64,000 nt of DNA from Gammaproteobacteria bacterium (GCA_016125505.1 WGLP01000003.1:372001-436000); one strand, 5' to 3'. Counted from the stretch's first letter, positions 30,728 to 39,449 are shown. Made by a program: numbers and translations. Notes: generated from the letters alone by a model not told the origin.

Positions 30728-30755
30728 GGAACTCACACCGGCATTGGCACTCTAA
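30728..30755 (+). promoter_or_regulatory. SigmaE-like promoter upstream of rpoH
   Basis: GGAACTC at 30728-30734 and TCTAA at 30751-30755, 16 bases apart, fit the sigmaE pattern (GGAACTT, ~16 bases, TCTGA/TCTAA). The E. coli rpoH gene is known to have a sigmaE-dependent promoter, so the placement is sensible. The -10 part overlaps the CIRCE left arm and spacer. Confidence 0.5.
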
Positions 30756-30770
30756 CGACTCGAGTGCTAA
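30744..30770. promoter_or_regulatory. CIRCE operator (HrcA site) in the rpoH leader
   Basis: TTGGCACTC at 30744-30752, nine bases (TAACGACTC), then GAGTGCTAA at 30762-30770. The CIRCE consensus is TTAGCACTC-N9-GAGTGCTAA, so 17 of 18 arm bases match with exact spacing. CIRCE is the operator of the heat-shock repressor HrcA. It lies 38 bases upstream of the rpoH ATG. No hrcA gene is in the window. Confidence 0.85.
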
Positions 30771-30773
30771 CAT
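30744..30773 (+). promoter_or_regulatory. Sigma70-like promoter embedded in the CIRCE element
   Basis: TTGGCA (30744-30749, one mismatch) and TAACAT (30768-30773, two mismatches) are spaced 18 bases. The -35 lies in the left CIRCE arm and the -10 begins in the right arm, so HrcA binding would block RNA polymerase directly. Confidence 0.5.
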
Positions 30774-30808
30774 AAACCCATTACCAACCTCAGGGGTCAC
30801 AACGAATC

Positions 30809-31654
30809 ATGAGTAAAACGCTGGATATGCATTTACCTGTACCTACTGGCAGCCTGGATGCGTACCTACAGGCTATCAATGCCATTCCGGTGCTAAGCGC
30901 CGACGAAGAGCGGGCGCTGGCCATTCGCCTGCATGAGGAAAATGATTTATCCGCAGCCCGCCAATTGATCATGTCGCACCTGCGCTTTGTCGCGCACATC
31001 GCACGTGGCTATTCTGGCTATGGCCTGCCGTTGTCCGATTTGATCCAGGAAGGCAACATCGGCCTGATGAAGGCCGTGAAACGTTTCGACCCGCAGGTCG
31101 GCGTGCGCCTGGTTTCTTTCGCGGTGTACTGGATCCGCGCAGAGATCCATGAATTTATCCTGCGCAACTGGCGCATCGTGAAGGTTGCCACGACCAAGGC
31201 CCAGCGCAAACTGTTCTTTAACCTGCGCAGCGCCAAAAAGCGTTTGGGTTGGTTGAACAAGCAAGAAGTGGAAAGCGTGGCTCAGGATCTCGGTGTCTCG
31301 GCCAGCGAGGTTCTCGAAATGGAATCGCGCATGAGCGGTCAGGATGTGGCCTTCGATCTGCGTGAAGACGATGACGAGGATACGACCGTTGCGCCGGCAG
31401 CATATCTGCAAACCGCGACCGCAGGCCCGGACGAAGAGCTGGAAGAAAGCCAGTGGGAAGCGCATAACCATGATCGCCTGCAGGCAGCGTTGAGTACGCT
31501 GGACGAACGCAGCCAGGATATCGTGCAGCGTCGCTGGCTGGATGACAGTAAGTCAACGTTACAGGATCTGGCTGACAAGTACGCGGTCTCCGCCGAACGT
31601 ATCCGCCAGCTGGAAAACAACGCAATCAAGAAATTGCGCAACGCCTTGATTTAA
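30809..31654 (+). CDS. rpoH: RNA polymerase heat-shock sigma factor RpoH (sigma32)
   Basis: 281 residues, full length. It directs transcription of chaperone and protease genes. Core-binding region 2 ([47 protein letters not shown]), the RpoH box QRKLFFNLR at 132-140 that distinguishes sigma32 from other group factors, and region 4 with [28 protein letters not shown] are all present. Upstream lie a CIRCE operator and sigma70- and sigmaE-like promoters, so regulation may be transcriptional as well as by chaperone-linked turnover. A strong terminator follows. Confidence 0.97.
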   Translation: MSKTLDMHLPVPTGSLDAYLQAINAIPVLSADEERALAIRLHEENDLSAARQLIMSHLRFVAHIARGYSGYGLPLSDLIQEGNIGLMKAVKRFDPQVGVRLVSFAVYWIRAEIHEFILRNWRIVKVATTKAQRKLFFNLRSAKKRLGWLNKQEVESVAQDLGVSASEVLEMESRMSGQDVAFDLREDDDEDTTVAPAAYLQTATAGPDEELEESQWEAHNHDRLQAALSTLDERSQDIVQRRWLDDSKSTLQDLADKYAVSAERIRQLENNAIKKLRNALI

Positions 31655-31674
31655 ACATTTGCTAATGCACAAAT

Positions 31675-31702
31675 AAAAAGGCCGCTTTCGCGGCCTTTTT
31701 TT
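31675..31702. terminator. Bidirectional intrinsic terminator between rpoH and the convergent coiled-coil gene
   Basis: AAAAAGGCCGC and GCGGCCTTTTT around a TTTC loop, followed by more T. Because it has A-tract before and T-tract after, it should work for rpoH on the plus strand and for the VWA/coiled-coil pair on the minus strand. Confidence 0.9.
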
Positions 31703-31714
31703 GTTATATGCCGG

Positions 31715-32410
31715 TTACTCACCGGCCTTCTTCCCTGGCGTTATATCCGGCAGTTCCTCATCATCCTCGGTGACATCTTCCACAAGATTCTCAGCAATCT
31801 TACGTTTGAGTTGAGTCAATTCGTTTTCGATATGTTTGACACCCTCTTTTTTCGCACCACCGCCGGAATACATCTGGGTGTACTCCTTGAGCATGTTGTC
31901 CATGGATATCATCGACTCGTCCAGGTCTTCCTGCAGTTTCTTTTTTTCCGCCTCAAGCTGTTTGACCTGCATGCGCAATTGCGCCTCACGCTTGGGGCTG
32001 TCACCCCGGTCAGGCTCCGTAATATGCAGCGCCCTGATACTGTCGATCAACTTGCGATAAGTCGACGCCATGTTTTCCACGTCTTTCTGCAATTCGACAA
32101 TACCATCGCGTTCGTGACCCAGGAACATTTTGAGCACACGGTTGTAAATGCGTTTCTCACTGGAGAGCATGGCTTGAGCCGTCTGTTCCGCAAACTCCTC
32201 ATCCACTTCATGGACCTTCTGCAGGATGTCCATCAGATTTGCCTTGCGCGCATTCTCACTTTCGCGCAGAGTCTCCACTACCTGCTGCACCAACAGGTTA
32301 TCTTTATGTTTGCGGCGCATCACGAAGAAAATCACGATGATCGCCACCAGCGCCAGCAATAAACCGACCTCGGAAAATATAACTAAAAAACTCGTCACGG
32401 TTTCGTTCAT
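31715..32410 (-). CDS. Membrane-anchored coiled-coil protein, uncharacterised
   Basis: 231 residues. One membrane segment at ~8-30 (FLVIFSEVGLLLALVAIIVIFFVM) with a basic RRKHKDN after it suggests a short outside N-terminus and a cytoplasmic body. A heptad-rich coiled coil runs through ~128-165 (REAQLRMQVKQLEAEKKKL), and another helical part near 180-205; the tail is acidic. It overlaps the VWA gene by four bases and must be translated with it. The body, rich in Glu/Lys helices, suggests a scaffold. No known family recognised. Confidence 0.75.
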   Translation of the reverse strand: MNETVTSFLVIFSEVGLLLALVAIIVIFFVMRRKHKDNLLVQQVVETLRESENARKANLMDILQKVHEVDEEFAEQTAQAMLSSEKRIYNRVLKMFLGHERDGIVELQKDVENMASTYRKLIDSIRALHITEPDRGDSPKREAQLRMQVKQLEAEKKKLQEDLDESMISMDNMLKEYTQMYSGGGAKKEGVKHIENELTQLKRKIAENLVEDVTEDDEELPDITPGKKAGE

Positions 32411-34293
32411 GCTGTCACTCCTGTGTCAACATCCGCTACCGCTTTATTCTGGCGTTTTTTCCAGAACCGGTAGCCCAACCAACCGCCAAGTATCAATAAG
32501 ACGTTAACACCAACCACCAGGATAATCACGATCGTCCAGCTAAAGCCTTTCTTGGTTGCCGCAGGCGTATGTTCCTTCTCCTGCGCTGGCTCTGCGTGAT
32601 GTTCCTCCGCTGTCGTTACAGCATGCGTCGTCTCTTCCGCTTGAGCCACCGGTGCGTGTACAGGTTCCGGCTTGGCTTCCGTTGCTTTCGCTAGCAAAGA
32701 CAAGGCCTGTGGTTTACTTGTTACCGCAAGCACTTCATCGAAGTCCATCTTCACATCCTGATCATTATAGCGCTTGCCTACCAGAGTGACAGTAATGTGC
32801 TGATTGGCATACTTGTTCGGAATGCCGGCCTGCCATTCCAGATCGCCGACCTGTTTCAGAATTTGTGTTTCGCCATCGGATAATTTGACCTGCATGGAAA
32901 TACTTTCCGGCCGGATTAAACCGGCATGTGGTTGTACCCCAAGGACAAACGGCTGTTCAGCCCCTGGTTGGGTGATGGTGTAATCTGCGGGACTGGCATA
33001 CACCTGCAAGGTATGGTGTATCTCGCGCTGGAAGGTCAGGCTGCTGGCGGTGATGACAAATTCAAATTCACCGGGCTTTTCCTGTGGCATCACCTGCGCG
33101 CTATACACGCCATCACCTTTGAGGACGTCAGGCGCCTTACCATCATCTTTTAATACCCGGGTAGCAACGGTTTCACTGCCCTGGTTCTCGCGTAGATCAA
33201 ATTGTGTTTTGGTGAGAAGCGCTTCCTTGTCTACTGTTTTACCGTCTTCCAACAGGCGCGCACGTACATCGAAATCATCGCCAAGTAACAGGGTGTTAGG
33301 GATCTTGTCCAGTTTTAAACGAAGATTGGTGACGATCATGACCCGATTGTCCGGATCGACCTTGGCCTGCAAACGCCATTCGCCTGCCGCCGGTTGTTTC
33401 ACGGTGATCAGGTCATAGCTGTCTTCATGGTGCCAATTCACTTTGTCCGGATGTGATTCCTGTTTCCATTGCTTGCCATCCGGCGTCATCAACACCGTTT
33501 CAGGAGAATCCTTGGCGCGAAACAGCAGCACGGTGAAATCGCTGACGTGTTTGTCGACGGTAAATTTGTTGTCCTCGATGGGCAGGGCATCCGGTGCCAC
33601 CGACTTTTCAAACAACTTAAGAAATACGCGCTGCAACATGTCAGCATTGTCCACCTGCACGAAGGCACCTTTGGTCGCAGCGGACAGCGCGGACAACAAC
33701 TCCTTGTCGGCGTTTTTCGACAAGGCAATGGTATGAATGGACACATCGGCGGCCTCGAGTCGTGGCAACACATCCTGCAGTAAACGTTGCCGTGAGGCCT
33801 CATCAAGTTTGCTGTCCTTGCCCACGTCGACCATGCCATCCGTCAACAGAATCAAATGCCGTTGATAGGCGGGGTCCGGGCGGGTCCAGTCCGGTGTCGC
33901 CTTGGTGACTGCAGCTTCGATGTTAGTGTACAAACCGTGCGAACTGATCTTCCCTGCCTCCGCCATGGCCTTGTTCTTCCAGGCCTGATCGACCTTCCCC
34001 AGTGGCACCTGCATATTGACGTACTGCCCGAAGGTCCAGACACCACTACGTGTCCCCTCGGGCATCAGTCCCACCAGCATGCGTAATGCCGGGGCACGCA
34101 GGTTTTTGGGGTCGTTCTGCTTCATGCTGCCGGAGATATCGATGAGCACCCGCACATCCGGCACGGCCTCCGCCCTGGTGAGGGCCGGGATCAATAAAAT
34201 CAGGAAAAACAGCAGGCCACGCCACCCCCGTCGCCAGGAGTCGCTGCCGAGAGGGAAAGGGATACCCGAGACTCGCAGATTCCGCTGTGTCAT
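32407..34293 (-). CDS. Secreted/membrane-anchored VWA domain protein (TIGR03503-like)
   Basis: 628 residues. A signal segment ends near 42 (LILLIPALTRAEA), then a von Willebrand A domain (~47-235) with a full MIDAS: DISGS (Asp52, Ser54, Ser56), Thr123 and Asp152. Residues ~240-530 are beta-rich Ig-like modules (VYSAQVMPQEKPGEFEFVITA), followed by an Ala/Glu/His-rich linker and a C-terminal membrane helix (~585-608, WTIVIILVVGVNVLLILGGWLGY) with a basic tail. So the VWA and Ig regions are in the periplasm. It resembles gammaproteobacterial VWA proteins such as TIGR03503; that label is from memory. Translationally coupled to the coiled-coil protein. Confidence 0.8.
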   Translation of the reverse strand: MTQRNLRVSGIPFPLGSDSWRRGWRGLLFFLILLIPALTRAEAVPDVRVLIDISGSMKQNDPKNLRAPALRMLVGLMPEGTRSGVWTFGQYVNMQVPLGKVDQAWKNKAMAEAGKISSHGLYTNIEAAVTKATPDWTRPDPAYQRHLILLTDGMVDVGKDSKLDEASRQRLLQDVLPRLEAADVSIHTIALSKNADKELLSALSAATKGAFVQVDNADMLQRVFLKLFEKSVAPDALPIEDNKFTVDKHVSDFTVLLFRAKDSPETVLMTPDGKQWKQESHPDKVNWHHEDSYDLITVKQPAAGEWRLQAKVDPDNRVMIVTNLRLKLDKIPNTLLLGDDFDVRARLLEDGKTVDKEALLTKTQFDLRENQGSETVATRVLKDDGKAPDVLKGDGVYSAQVMPQEKPGEFEFVITASSLTFQREIHHTLQVYASPADYTITQPGAEQPFVLGVQPHAGLIRPESISMQVKLSDGETQILKQVGDLEWQAGIPNKYANQHITVTLVGKRYNDQDVKMDFDEVLAVTSKPQALSLLAKATEAKPEPVHAPVAQAEETTHAVTTAEEHHAEPAQEKEHTPAATKKGFSWTIVIILVVGVNVLLILGGWLGYRFWKKRQNKAVADVDTGVTA

Positions 34294-34420
34294 AGGGACG
34301 TTAGCGGAAAAATACGCAAAAGCATTAGCTTAGCGCACGAGCCTCATAGCCGTAGCGAGATTTTAGGGTAGATCTGGTATCAAAAAGCGGAAAGTGGCAG
34401 CAAACCACAGGTGGATCAGA
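34294..34420. other. Leader region of the VWA gene pair
   Basis: 127 bases between the small membrane ORF and the VWA gene. It contains GCCGTAGCGAG near 34354, similar to the core of the hairpin element at 60698, but I see no flanking inverted arms. No clear promoter or terminator was found. Confidence 0.3.
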
Positions 34421-34516
34421 CTACAGAACCACGCTGAAGAAACTGAGATACGCAAGGACCACCAAGGCAACGACTATTACCATGGGAAAGTTCTGGAAGG
34501 TAAACATCTCTTTCAT
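34421..34516 (-). CDS. 31-residue single-span membrane peptide at the end of the cco operon
   Basis: Translation gives a polar start (MKEMFTFQNFP), a 20-residue hydrophobic helix (VIVVALVVLAYLSFFSVVL) and a stop directly after it. GAGGTG is six bases ahead of the ATG, a good ribosome-binding site. It lies 38 bases past ccoS on the same strand. Small single-span peptides (for example CcoM in Pseudomonas stutzeri, and CydX) stabilise terminal oxidases; the sequence is not similar to CcoM as I remember it. That it is translated is inferred. Confidence 0.55.
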   Translation of the reverse strand: MKEMFTFQNFPMVIVVALVVLAYLSFFSVVL

Positions 34517-34554
34517 TGTGGCACCTCGGTACAAAAATATTAGTGAATTCTAAT

Positions 34555-34755
34555 TTACTCTTTATCGGCTGGCAAGGCGTCCTTGTCGTCGCTTTTCCTG
34601 CCCGGAATCCGTGGATCATCGTCGTCCATCAAAATCCGATGCGCCGGACCTTCAAGGTCGTCAAACTGGCCGCTGCGCACCGCCCACATGAACGCCCAGA
34701 TCGCCACCGCCAGCAGGACCAGGCCCAAAGGAATCAGCAGGTAAAGTATCGTCAT
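34555..34755 (-). CDS. ccoS: Cbb3 oxidase maturation protein CcoS
   Basis: 66 residues: one membrane helix (ILYLLIPLGLVLLAVAIWAFMWAV) followed by the family signature SGQFDDLEGPAHRIL and an acidic tail. CcoS is needed to insert the haem and copper cofactors into CcoN. It follows ccoI by six bases. Confidence 0.95.
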   Translation of the reverse strand: MTILYLLIPLGLVLLAVAIWAFMWAVRSGQFDDLEGPAHRILMDDDDPRIPGRKSDDKDALPADKE

Positions 34756-34761
34756 GATGTG

Positions 34762-37221
34762 TCATCCTGTTTTCATTGCGGGGAGCAGTTTATCGCCAGC
34801 CACCGGTTTTTTACTGCGCTGCGTCAAACGCAGCGCATTTAAGACCACCAGCAGTGAGCTGACCGACATACCGATGGCCGCCATCCACGGCGCCACCCAT
34901 CCAGCCGCCGCCAGGGGAAGTGCCACCAGGTTATAGACCACAGCCCAGGCCAAATTCTCCCGAATAATCCGCCGGGTCTGGCGGGCCACCTGGAGCGCAT
35001 CGACCATCTGCCCGAGGTCTTCGCTAAGCAGCACCATGTCGGCACTGGCCTGGGCAATCTGGGTCCCGCTACCCATGGCGAGCGAGACCTGGGCACCTGC
35101 CAGCACCGGCGCATCGTTAACGCCATCGCCCACCATCGCCACCACCGCACCCGACTCCTGCAGGGCGTGTAATTGTGACAGCTTGTCGGCCGGGGTCATC
35201 TCGCCAGTGGCGTGATCAATCCCTATCTCTTCTGCGGTACGTTGCACCACGGCCTTGCGATCACCACTGAACAAATGCACACGGCAACCCAGTTGCTTCA
35301 ATCCTGCAATCGCCTGCGCCACGCCGGGCCGTAACTGGTCACTGAAGATAAATTCCGCCAGCACCCGTTGTGCATCCGCCAACACCACCGTGGTATGCGT
35401 ATGTTCCTGCTGCGCGACTTGATTGAGATGCTGCGCGATAAAACCGGGATTCCCGATGATGTAACGTTTACCGGCAATGGTGCCGCGCAGACCCTGTCCG
35501 GGGATCGCCTGGACCTGCTCTGCCGGCAGCGCAGCCAGATCGGAACGGGACTGCAGGATGGCCTTTGCCAATGGATGTTCGGAATGACGTTCCAGCGCCA
35601 TCGCAATCTGCAGGCATAGCGTCTCGTTAACATCGCTTTTCAGCAGTATGCGATCCAGGGATAACTGGCCGCGTGTCAATGTCCCTGTCTTGTCGAAGAC
35701 CACGTCGGTAACGCGCGCGAGTGTCTCCAGGGCATGACCACGTGTCGTCAGAATGCCATCGCGAGTCAGCCGGCCGGTGGCCGCCGTCAATGCCACGGGT
35801 GTCGCCAGGGACAGCGCGCAGGGGCACGTAACCACCAGCACCGAGATAACGATCCAGAACGCCTCTTGCGGCTGTACTTGCCACCAGTAAAGACCAACAG
35901 CCACGGCGAGCAGCAATAACACGGCCACGAAATAACCGGCAACCCGATCGGCAAGTTCCGCCAGACGCGGCTTTTCCGACTGCGCACGATCCAGCAGGCG
36001 CTGAATGCTGGCCAGTACCGTATCCTGACCGACGTGCTGCACGCGCATCTGCAGGTTGCTTTCGATATTCACGCTGCCACCGATGAGTTGATCGCCTTCG
36101 TGCTTGCTGATAGGCAAACTCTCGCCCGTCAGCAATGATTCATCAACACTGCTGGTGCCGCCGAGACTGATACCGTCGGCAGGGATGCTTTCACCCGGTT
36201 TGATCAGCACGATATCGCCAGGGCGTAATTCACTGACGGGCACGACCTCCTGTTTGTCGTCACTGCTCAGTCGCGTCGCCATGGCCGGAATCAGTTTTAC
36301 CAGTTCCTCCGCGGCCTGACCGGCGCGGTGACGTGCGCTCATTTCAAGGAAACGGCCGGCCAACAAGAAGAAGGTGAACATGGTGACCGAATCGAAATAG
36401 ATCTCGCCGTGACGCATGATGGTGGCCCAGGCGCTGGCAGCGAAGGCGGCACCGATGGCGAGGGCCACCGGTACATCCATGCCAAGCCGGCGCATTTTCA
36501 AATCACGCCACATACCGATAAAAAACGGTTTGGCGGAATATGCGATGACCGGCATCGCAATTAACAGGCTCACCCAACGCAAGAACAGTTTCAGGTTGGC
36601 ATCCATGCCTTGCCCGACACTGGCATACAGGGCGACGGCGATCATCATGATCTGCATGGCACCGACACCGGCAACGGCGAGCCGGCGCAAGGCAGCGGAT
36701 TTTTCCCGCTTGTACACCTGCTCCTGACGATTGGGGTCCAGTGGATGTGCGAGATAGCCAATATCACTGATGGCCTTGAGGATCTCGCTCAGCTGGATCT
36801 GGCGTTGATCCCATTTGACCTGCGCGCGGTGGGTGGCGTAATTCACGCTGAAGGAAACGACGCCCGGCAACTGCATGATGTGGTGTTCGCTGAGCCAGAT
36901 GCAGGCGGCGCACACAATCCCCTCCAGGATTAATGAGGCCTCCCGGTAATCGCCACGGCCACTGACAAAACTCTGCTGGATATCGTCGCGATCGTAGAGC
37001 TCGAGATTCTTCAATACCTCGGGCACCAGCTGCCGCGCCATGGGTGACTGTTCGGTGCGATAGCGGTAGTAGTCGGTCAGTCCGTTGTCGACGATGGCCT
37101 GCGCCACCGCCTGACAGCCGGGACAGCACATCGCCCGGGATTCACCATCGATCTCCACCGCATAGTGACTGCCCTTGGGTACAGGCAGGCCGCAGTGGAA
37201 ACAGCTCGGTGTCTCACTCAT
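34762..37221 (-). CDS. ccoI: Copper-exporting P-type ATPase of cbb3 assembly (CcoI/FixI)
   Basis: 819 residues. The N-terminus has two Cys pairs (CFHC at 7-10, CCPGC at 32-36), then a heavy-metal domain with CAAC at 104-107. Eight membrane helices follow, with the metal-site CPC in TCPCALSLA, the phosphorylated DKTGTLTRG and the hinge GDGVNDAPVL. FixI/CcoI pumps copper out of the cytosol towards the CuB site of CcoN. It overlaps ccoH by eight bases. Note ATG at 37221. Confidence 0.95.
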   Translation of the reverse strand: MSETPSCFHCGLPVPKGSHYAVEIDGESRAMCCPGCQAVAQAIVDNGLTDYYRYRTEQSPMARQLVPEVLKNLELYDRDDIQQSFVSGRGDYREASLILEGIVCAACIWLSEHHIMQLPGVVSFSVNYATHRAQVKWDQRQIQLSEILKAISDIGYLAHPLDPNRQEQVYKREKSAALRRLAVAGVGAMQIMMIAVALYASVGQGMDANLKLFLRWVSLLIAMPVIAYSAKPFFIGMWRDLKMRRLGMDVPVALAIGAAFAASAWATIMRHGEIYFDSVTMFTFFLLAGRFLEMSARHRAGQAAEELVKLIPAMATRLSSDDKQEVVPVSELRPGDIVLIKPGESIPADGISLGGTSSVDESLLTGESLPISKHEGDQLIGGSVNIESNLQMRVQHVGQDTVLASIQRLLDRAQSEKPRLAELADRVAGYFVAVLLLLAVAVGLYWWQVQPQEAFWIVISVLVVTCPCALSLATPVALTAATGRLTRDGILTTRGHALETLARVTDVVFDKTGTLTRGQLSLDRILLKSDVNETLCLQIAMALERHSEHPLAKAILQSRSDLAALPAEQVQAIPGQGLRGTIAGKRYIIGNPGFIAQHLNQVAQQEHTHTTVVLADAQRVLAEFIFSDQLRPGVAQAIAGLKQLGCRVHLFSGDRKAVVQRTAEEIGIDHATGEMTPADKLSQLHALQESGAVVAMVGDGVNDAPVLAGAQVSLAMGSGTQIAQASADMVLLSEDLGQMVDALQVARQTRRIIRENLAWAVVYNLVALPLAAAGWVAPWMAAIGMSVSSLLVVLNALRLTQRSKKPVAGDKLLPAMKTG

Positions 37222-38032
37222 GTTGTGCTTGCGGGTTCTCTATTGTCGTGGTGGTGCGCAACTCCAGCTTGTCGCGGTTGCGTTCGATCGATAATACCAG
37301 ATCCCAGGTGCCGGCCCTGTCCATGCTCAGGTCCGCTGCGTACATCCCGCCGCCAATGGAATGCATGGTGAAGACCTTGTCCAGCTTCACATCACCGGGA
37401 AACATGAAATGCCCCATGATCGTCGCATCTTCGATGGCCTGCTGTTGTGCATCTTTGAGCGAGACCTTGAGACGATTGCCGCGATTGATCGTCGCGGTCT
37501 CTTCCCAGCCGATACGCGACTCCCAGCCCAGGGCCTTCTGCTTTGCACGTTCCGCCTGGTAGGCATTGAATTCGGCTTCCTTCTCGTGAAAGTCATGGCT
37601 CACCACGCCCGGGAAGCGGGATTCGAGCGCATTGCCGCTCTCCGGTGTCGGCAGGATATGTCGCGCCCAGTCAGGACCGACGCCGCGCTGGGCCAGTACG
37701 ATAAAGACCGAGTCCACGCTCACGATCACCACAAAAAATCCGATAATCGCCGCCGGCGCCCAGTGCAAACGACGGCTTGTCTCACCACTGGTATAACGCT
37801 GATGCCCGGTGATCGTCAGGATGTATACCGTAATCAGATACAAGGCGATGTGAACGGCAAACACGTCGCCACCCTGCCAGAAGCGCAGGGAGAAGCCCAC
37901 ATAGATAAGGGTCGTCAAGACGGCGGTAACAAAACCGGTGCGCAAGGGCCGAATCGTGACGAAACGCTGCAGCGCAAAGAAACACACGATGACCAGCAGG
38001 ATACCGACAGGCAGGGTGATTAACAGGCTCAT
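37214..38032 (-). CDS. ccoH: FixH/CcoH-like protein with extra N-terminal membrane domain
   Basis: 272 residues, well above the ~150-170 of usual CcoH. The first ~115 residues hold three or four membrane helices (SLLITLPVGILLVIVCFFAL, FVTAVLTTLIYVGF, HIALYLITVYILTI); a further helix at ~122-142 is followed by the periplasmic FixH-like domain (DAQQQAIEDATIMGHFMFPGD, SIGGGMYAADLSMDRAGTWDLVLSIE). FixH/CcoH associates with CcoN and is needed for stable cbb3 oxidase. The usual YYKxG motif is not evident. Between ccoG (4 bases) and ccoI (overlap). Confidence 0.8.
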   Translation of the reverse strand: MSLLITLPVGILLVIVCFFALQRFVTIRPLRTGFVTAVLTTLIYVGFSLRFWQGGDVFAVHIALYLITVYILTITGHQRYTSGETSRRLHWAPAAIIGFFVVIVSVDSVFIVLAQRGVGPDWARHILPTPESGNALESRFPGVVSHDFHEKEAEFNAYQAERAKQKALGWESRIGWEETATINRGNRLKVSLKDAQQQAIEDATIMGHFMFPGDVKLDKVFTMHSIGGGMYAADLSMDRAGTWDLVLSIERNRDKLELRTTTTIENPQAQHE

Positions 38033-38036
38033 GTGA

Positions 38037-39449
38037 TTACCTCATGGAATGCGGAATATAAAAATCGACTTCGGCGCTGACCAGGGGTTTGTCGGTACCT
38101 TCCTGTTCCAGCACAAACTCAAAATCCTTGTCGTGCTCGGTGTCGGCGCCGGGCTTCAGCCAGACACGGACTTCGAAGCTGGCGCTTTCACTCGGCCCCA
38201 GGCTGATGTTCTCCGTGGGCCGTACCTCCCAGTGCGCGTCGGGCAGATCCTTCACCGTCAGACGATACGTGACCGCCTTAGGCTGCTTGTTGTTGATCTT
38301 GATGGTATAGCGGTTTTGAATGCTGCCATCGGATAACATGACGTAGAGCGGCTGGCGGACCTGATGAACGCTCATTTCGAGCAAGGAGCGGTGACTGATG
38401 CTCCAGCTTAGCAGACCGATCACAACCAGGATAGCCACGGCGTACCCGATGTTTTTAAACTTGAACCAGTTGGTACGCTTACCCTGCAATTCGTTTTCCG
38501 ACGTGTAGCGAATCAGCCCGGTCGGATACTTGATTGAACTCATGATCGTGTTGCAGGCATCCACGCACAAGGCACAGGTAATACACTGATATTGCATGCC
38601 GTTACGAATATCGATACCGACCGGACACACCTGTACGCAATAACCGCAGTCGATACAATCGCCCACGTCTTTGTCGATACGCTGCTGTTGTTCCAGCATC
38701 CCCTTTTCCGGCTTGGCGCGTCCGCAACCGCGTTCGCCGCGCTTCTCGTCATACGCGACGATCAGGGTATCCTGATCGAACATTGCGCTTTGAAAACGCG
38801 CATAGGGGCACATGTAGGTACAGACCTGTTCGCGCGCCAGGCCCGCCATGACAAACGTCGTCGCGGTCAGGAACAGTGTGGTGGCGTAGGCGGGAAACGG
38901 CGCATGGCCGGTGAAAAAGTCGATGAATAACTGCGGCGCCCTGCCCCAATACAGGGTGAAAGAAAATCCGGTCCAGAAGGCGACCAGCAACCACAACAAC
39001 CAGGTCAGGCTCATGCGCGTGATCTTGTTGGCGGTCCAGGGTGAGGACGCCAGTTTGATCCGTGCATTGCGTTCGCCCTGCACCAGGCGTTCGATCAGCT
39101 GATAGACATCCGTCCACAGTGTCTGAAAACAGAAATAACCGCAGAACACGCGACCCGCGATACCGGTGACGAAGAACAGCAGAAACGCGGCAACAATGAG
39201 AAAACCCGCCAGCCAGAAGATATCCTGGGCATAGACCGTCAGGTTGAAAATATAGAAACGGCGTTCGACGATATCGAACAGGACGGTCTGGCTGGGGCCA
39301 TCGAGACGCGACCACGGTACCCACGGCAGTAAAAAATAGACCGCGTAGGCGACGAACAAAATGAAATATTTGAGTGAGCGGTAGCGGCCCTTTACCGAAC
39401 GCGGGAATATCGGTATTCGTTTCTGATAAAGCGCCTGCTCATCCGCCAT
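38037..39449 (-). CDS. ccoG: Cbb3 oxidase accessory protein CcoG (polyferredoxin, cupric reductase)
   Basis: 470 residues. Five membrane helices, with CGYFCFQTLWTDVY and CTYMCPYARFQSAMFD at the membrane face, then two [4Fe-4S] motifs, CIDCGYCVQVCP and CITCALCVDACN, and a C-terminal periplasmic Ig-like domain (ESASFEVRVWLKPG). CcoG reduces Cu(II) to Cu(I) for delivery to the oxidase. It follows ccoP by 64 bases. Confidence 0.95.
   Translation of the reverse strand: MADEQALYQKRIPIFPRSVKGRYRSLKYFILFVAYAVYFLLPWVPWSRLDGPSQTVLFDIVERRFYIFNLTVYAQDIFWLAGFLIVAAFLLFFVTGIAGRVFCGYFCFQTLWTDVYQLIERLVQGERNARIKLASSPWTANKITRMSLTWLLWLLVAFWTGFSFTLYWGRAPQLFIDFFTGHAPFPAYATTLFLTATTFVMAGLAREQVCTYMCPYARFQSAMFDQDTLIVAYDEKRGERGCGRAKPEKGMLEQQQRIDKDVGDCIDCGYCVQVCPVGIDIRNGMQYQCITCALCVDACNTIMSSIKYPTGLIRYTSENELQGKRTNWFKFKNIGYAVAILVVIGLLSWSISHRSLLEMSVHQVRQPLYVMLSDGSIQNRYTIKINNKQPKAVTYRLTVKDLPDAHWEVRPTENISLGPSESASFEVRVWLKPGADTEHDKDFEFVLEQEGTDKPLVSAEVDFYIPHSMR

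Noticed and set aside
34340-34380. Fifth copy of the GTTACGAGC hairpin family
   Set aside because: GCCGTAGCGAG is present near 34354, but no inverted arms flank it, so the match may be chance.
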